From positions 186,001 through 250,000 of the forward strand of contig NZ_JBNPWZ010000002.1 in assembly GCF_050433565.1 (NCBI RefSeq): a DNA stretch of 64,000 nucleotides. The letters run 5' to 3'. The notes below the pieces were generated by a model. That model searched no databases. It was not told the origin of the DNA and saw nothing but the letters and a program-made list of their open reading frames with translations. Each line of letters opens with the position of its first letter. The stretch's first letter is position 1. The translations under genes and the position numbers were made by a program. The DNA is from Ornithinibacillus bavariensis. Lineage in GTDB: Bacteria; Bacillota; Bacilli; Bacillales; Amphibacillaceae. Below are positions 62,545 through 64,000 of the stretch, piece by piece.

Positions 62545-63255
62545 TTGACTAAACCGTATGTTGCAAAATTATTAGTAGGAAAGGTAAAAAAGGTTGGAGA
62601 TCCAGATGCCAAAGAACCAATGGATAAACAATGGGAGAGTGGCATGTTCAAGAAAAGTACGAATGAAAAAGTTTGGCTGGGCAAGACGGGGCTAGTTGGA
62701 GATGAAGTTGCTGACAAGAAGAATCATGGTGGTCCAGAAAAAGCTATATTTGCCTATAATGTAGGACATTATGAATATTGGCAACAGGAACTGATAAATA
62801 AGGATATTGGAATAGGAGCTTTTGGTGAGAACCTCGCCCTACTATTCTTGGATGAAGATACTGTTTGTATCGGTGATACATATCAGCTTGGAACGGCGAT
62901 TATCCAAGTTTCCCAACCGAGAAGACCATGCTGGAAGCCTGCCCGTCGGTTTCGGACTATGGATTTTGCACTGCGAATCCAAGAATCGGGAAAGACTGGC
63001 TGGTATTTCAGAGTATTGAGGGAAGGAAGCGTTCAGGAAGGGATGGAATTAAACCTCATCGACCGACCATATCCGAATTGGACAATTACGGTTTGTAACC
63101 GAGTGATGTATGATAAAAAAGCTGAGCTGAAGCTAATAAAAGAATTAGCCAATTGTGAGTTACTTGCAGAAAGTTGGAAGAATACATTATCGAAACGCTT
63201 AGCAGGAAAAGCTTCATCAGGAGAAAATCGTGTGTTTGGACCAAATGTGGAATAG
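62545..63255 (+). CDS. MOSC domain protein (YiiM/YflK-like)
   Basis: MOSC domains bind molybdenum-cofactor sulfur groups; YiiM-like proteins reduce N-hydroxylated bases such as 6-hydroxylaminopurine. The 236-residue protein has GKTGLVGDEVADKKNHGG, FGENLALLFLDEDTV and the conserved Cys in QPRRPCWKPARRF, then a 3-alpha C-terminal part. The TTG at 62545 follows GAGGGGGGAG. Monocistronic; a palindromic repeat element begins 2 bases after its stop. Confidence 0.85.
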   Translation: MTKPYVAKLLVGKVKKVGDPDAKEPMDKQWESGMFKKSTNEKVWLGKTGLVGDEVADKKNHGGPEKAIFAYNVGHYEYWQQELINKDIGIGAFGENLALLFLDEDTVCIGDTYQLGTAIIQVSQPRRPCWKPARRFRTMDFALRIQESGKTGWYFRVLREGSVQEGMELNLIDRPYPNWTITVCNRVMYDKKAELKLIKELANCELLAESWKNTLSKRLAGKASSGENRVFGPNVE

Positions 63256-63257
63256 AA

Positions 63258-63518
63258 GAGGCTGAGACAAAAGAATTTATTTGAAAATAAAAATCGAACA
63301 ATTCATATAGTTACAGCGTAAACCCGCTTCGGAAATATACTTCGCGTTCCGCGGGCGGCTGGTGAGCCTCTCCTCCCGCAGGACAAGGAATGCTCCGGCA
63401 GCGATACATCGCACGCAGAAAAAGTGGTTCTCTTTTTCAAGGAGTCTACGTATATTTCCGAAGCTAATTTGGCCATTGTTCGTTTTTAGAATAAATCTCT
63501 TTGTAATGTCCCAGCCTC
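63258..63518. repeat. Palindromic repeat element (261 bp, MITE-like)
   Basis: The ends GAGGCTGAGACA (63258-63269) and TGTCCCAGCCTC (63507-63518) are inverted repeats with one difference. Inside, ATCGAACAAT faces ATTGTTCG and GCTTCGGAAATATAC faces a perfect inverse copy, so the element can fold into one long hairpin with a GC-rich top (around CGCGTTCCGCGGGCGG). No protein is encoded. The base composition of the centre differs from its AT-rich surroundings. Confidence 0.75.
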
Positions 63519-63534
63519 GTTTTCTTATATGTTC

Positions 63535-64000
63535 TTATAAGTACTTTTCAAACCATGAACAAATATGATTTAATCGTTCAATCCGAAGTTCTGGTTTGCC
63601 ACTACGACTTAATTCGTGGTTTGCACCAGGGAAGCGGACAAATTCTACTTCCTTCTTCAAATGCTTTAATGTTACATATAACTGTTCTCCTTGCTCAATT
63701 GGGCAGCGATAATCTTGTTCACTATGCAGGATTAGTAGTGGTGTATCCACATTACTCGCATATTTTAATGGAGATATATCCCAAAGTGCTTTTGGGTCAT
63801 CTAAAAGATCAAAGCCATGCTGCCATTTATTGAAGAAGTAACCGATATCACTAACTCCATAGAAGCTTAGCCAGTTACTAATAGAGCGTTGTGTAATGGC
63901 TGCTTTGAAGCGGTTTGTATGTCCTACAATCCAGTTTGTCATGAAGCCCCCATAGCTTCCACCTGTTACACCTAGACGTTCCTTGTCAATGAATTCATAT
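63535..64000 (-). CDS. S9 family peptidase (prolyl oligopeptidase type), 3' part
   Basis: The frame runs off the right edge; the visible C-terminal 155 residues hold the catalytic triad: Ser in GGSYGGFMTNW, Asp in HSEQDYRCPIEQ and His in GANHELSRS. This is typical of the S9C/dipeptidyl-peptidase or YuxL-like peptidases, which cleave oligopeptides. The N-terminal propeller is outside the window. It is convergent with the MOSC gene, with the palindromic element between them. Confidence 0.9.
   Translation of the reverse strand, partial: YEFIDKERLGVTGGSYGGFMTNWIVGHTNRFKAAITQRSISNWLSFYGVSDIGYFFNKWQHGFDLLDDPKALWDISPLKYASNVDTPLLILHSEQDYRCPIEQGEQLYVTLKHLKKEVEFVRFPGANHELSRSGKPELRIERLNHICSWFEKYL

Noticed and set aside
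63258..63518. Element as a tRNA or rRNA remnant because of its GC-rich centre
   Set aside because: No cloverleaf or conserved rRNA segments; the nested inverted repeats fit a palindromic element.

Overview
The window is low-GC Gram-positive DNA from a spore-forming member of the Bacillaceae. The evidence is a FosB bacillithiol transferase, a CotF-type coat protein, a CsgA-type spore protein, a Bacillus-order rbs operon, xpt-pbuX behind a guanine riboswitch, an S-box, sppA-yteJ and a ydaJKLMN exopolysaccharide operon. The gene set resembles the Oceanobacillus/Ornithinibacillus/Virgibacillus group, but this is inferred from gene content and gives no species. There are no rRNA or tRNA genes and no intact insertion sequence or prophage. 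One assembly gap (99 N) lies inside a tandem-repeat array at 15.7 kb.

Layout. 0-5.3 kb: a truncated Rpn-like nuclease, two GNAT acetyltransferases, fosB, a small lipoprotein, an ArsR regulator overlapping a SRPBCC-PDZ fusion, and an MFS exporter divergent from an SgrR-like regulator (5.5-7.2 kb). 7.2-9.5 kb: guanine riboswitch, attenuator, xpt and pbuX. 9.5-15.5 kb: hydrolase, pdxK, csaA, a HEPN-like/CBS protein, an NRDE protein and a DHA2 exporter. 15.5-17.3 kb: 104-bp tandem repeats, a short SDR and decayed sequence. 17.5-25.2 kb: a stand-alone GGDEF protein, then ydaJ-K-L-M-N, which together can make c-di-GMP, sense it and build a cell-surface polysaccharide. 25.3-29.5 kb: a response regulator with an activator-type C-terminus, divergent from a hybrid sensor kinase broken by at least two lesions. 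30-36 kb: rbsRKDACB with a promoter, a cre-like site and two inverted operator copies. 36-38.2 kb: a minus-strand S-box operon of a cyclase-family hydrolase and a MetE-C-like methyltransferase.

38-49.9 kb: a giant multi-spanning membrane protein, a HAD phosphatase, an exonuclease, sppA-yteJ, a CotF-like coat protein, an acyl-CoA ligase, a small spore-type pair (46-aa protein and csgA), a candidate structured non-coding RNA, a VOC protein and a membrane-anchored hydrolase. 49.9-55 kb: GNAT, nucleotidyltransferase and maf on the minus strand, a DUF4190 protein, a DJ-1/PfpI protein, an unannotated type I toxin-antitoxin locus, yfhF and a one-base-frameshifted small gene. 55-61.3 kb: a NarL-type two-component pair, a CtaG-like protein and a three-gene ABC-2 exporter, laid out like the linearmycin-resistance lnrJK-LMN locus. 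61.4-64 kb: a paralogue of the membrane-anchored hydrolase, a MOSC protein, a 261-bp palindromic repeat element and the 3' part of an S9 peptidase.

The least expected signals are the hidden Hol_Tox-type toxin with its convergent RNA (53.2-53.5 kb), the structured RNA at 48.1-48.3 kb, the decayed hybrid kinase beside an intact regulator, and the S-box in front of a cyclase-family gene. All functions are read from sequence only; no database search was run.
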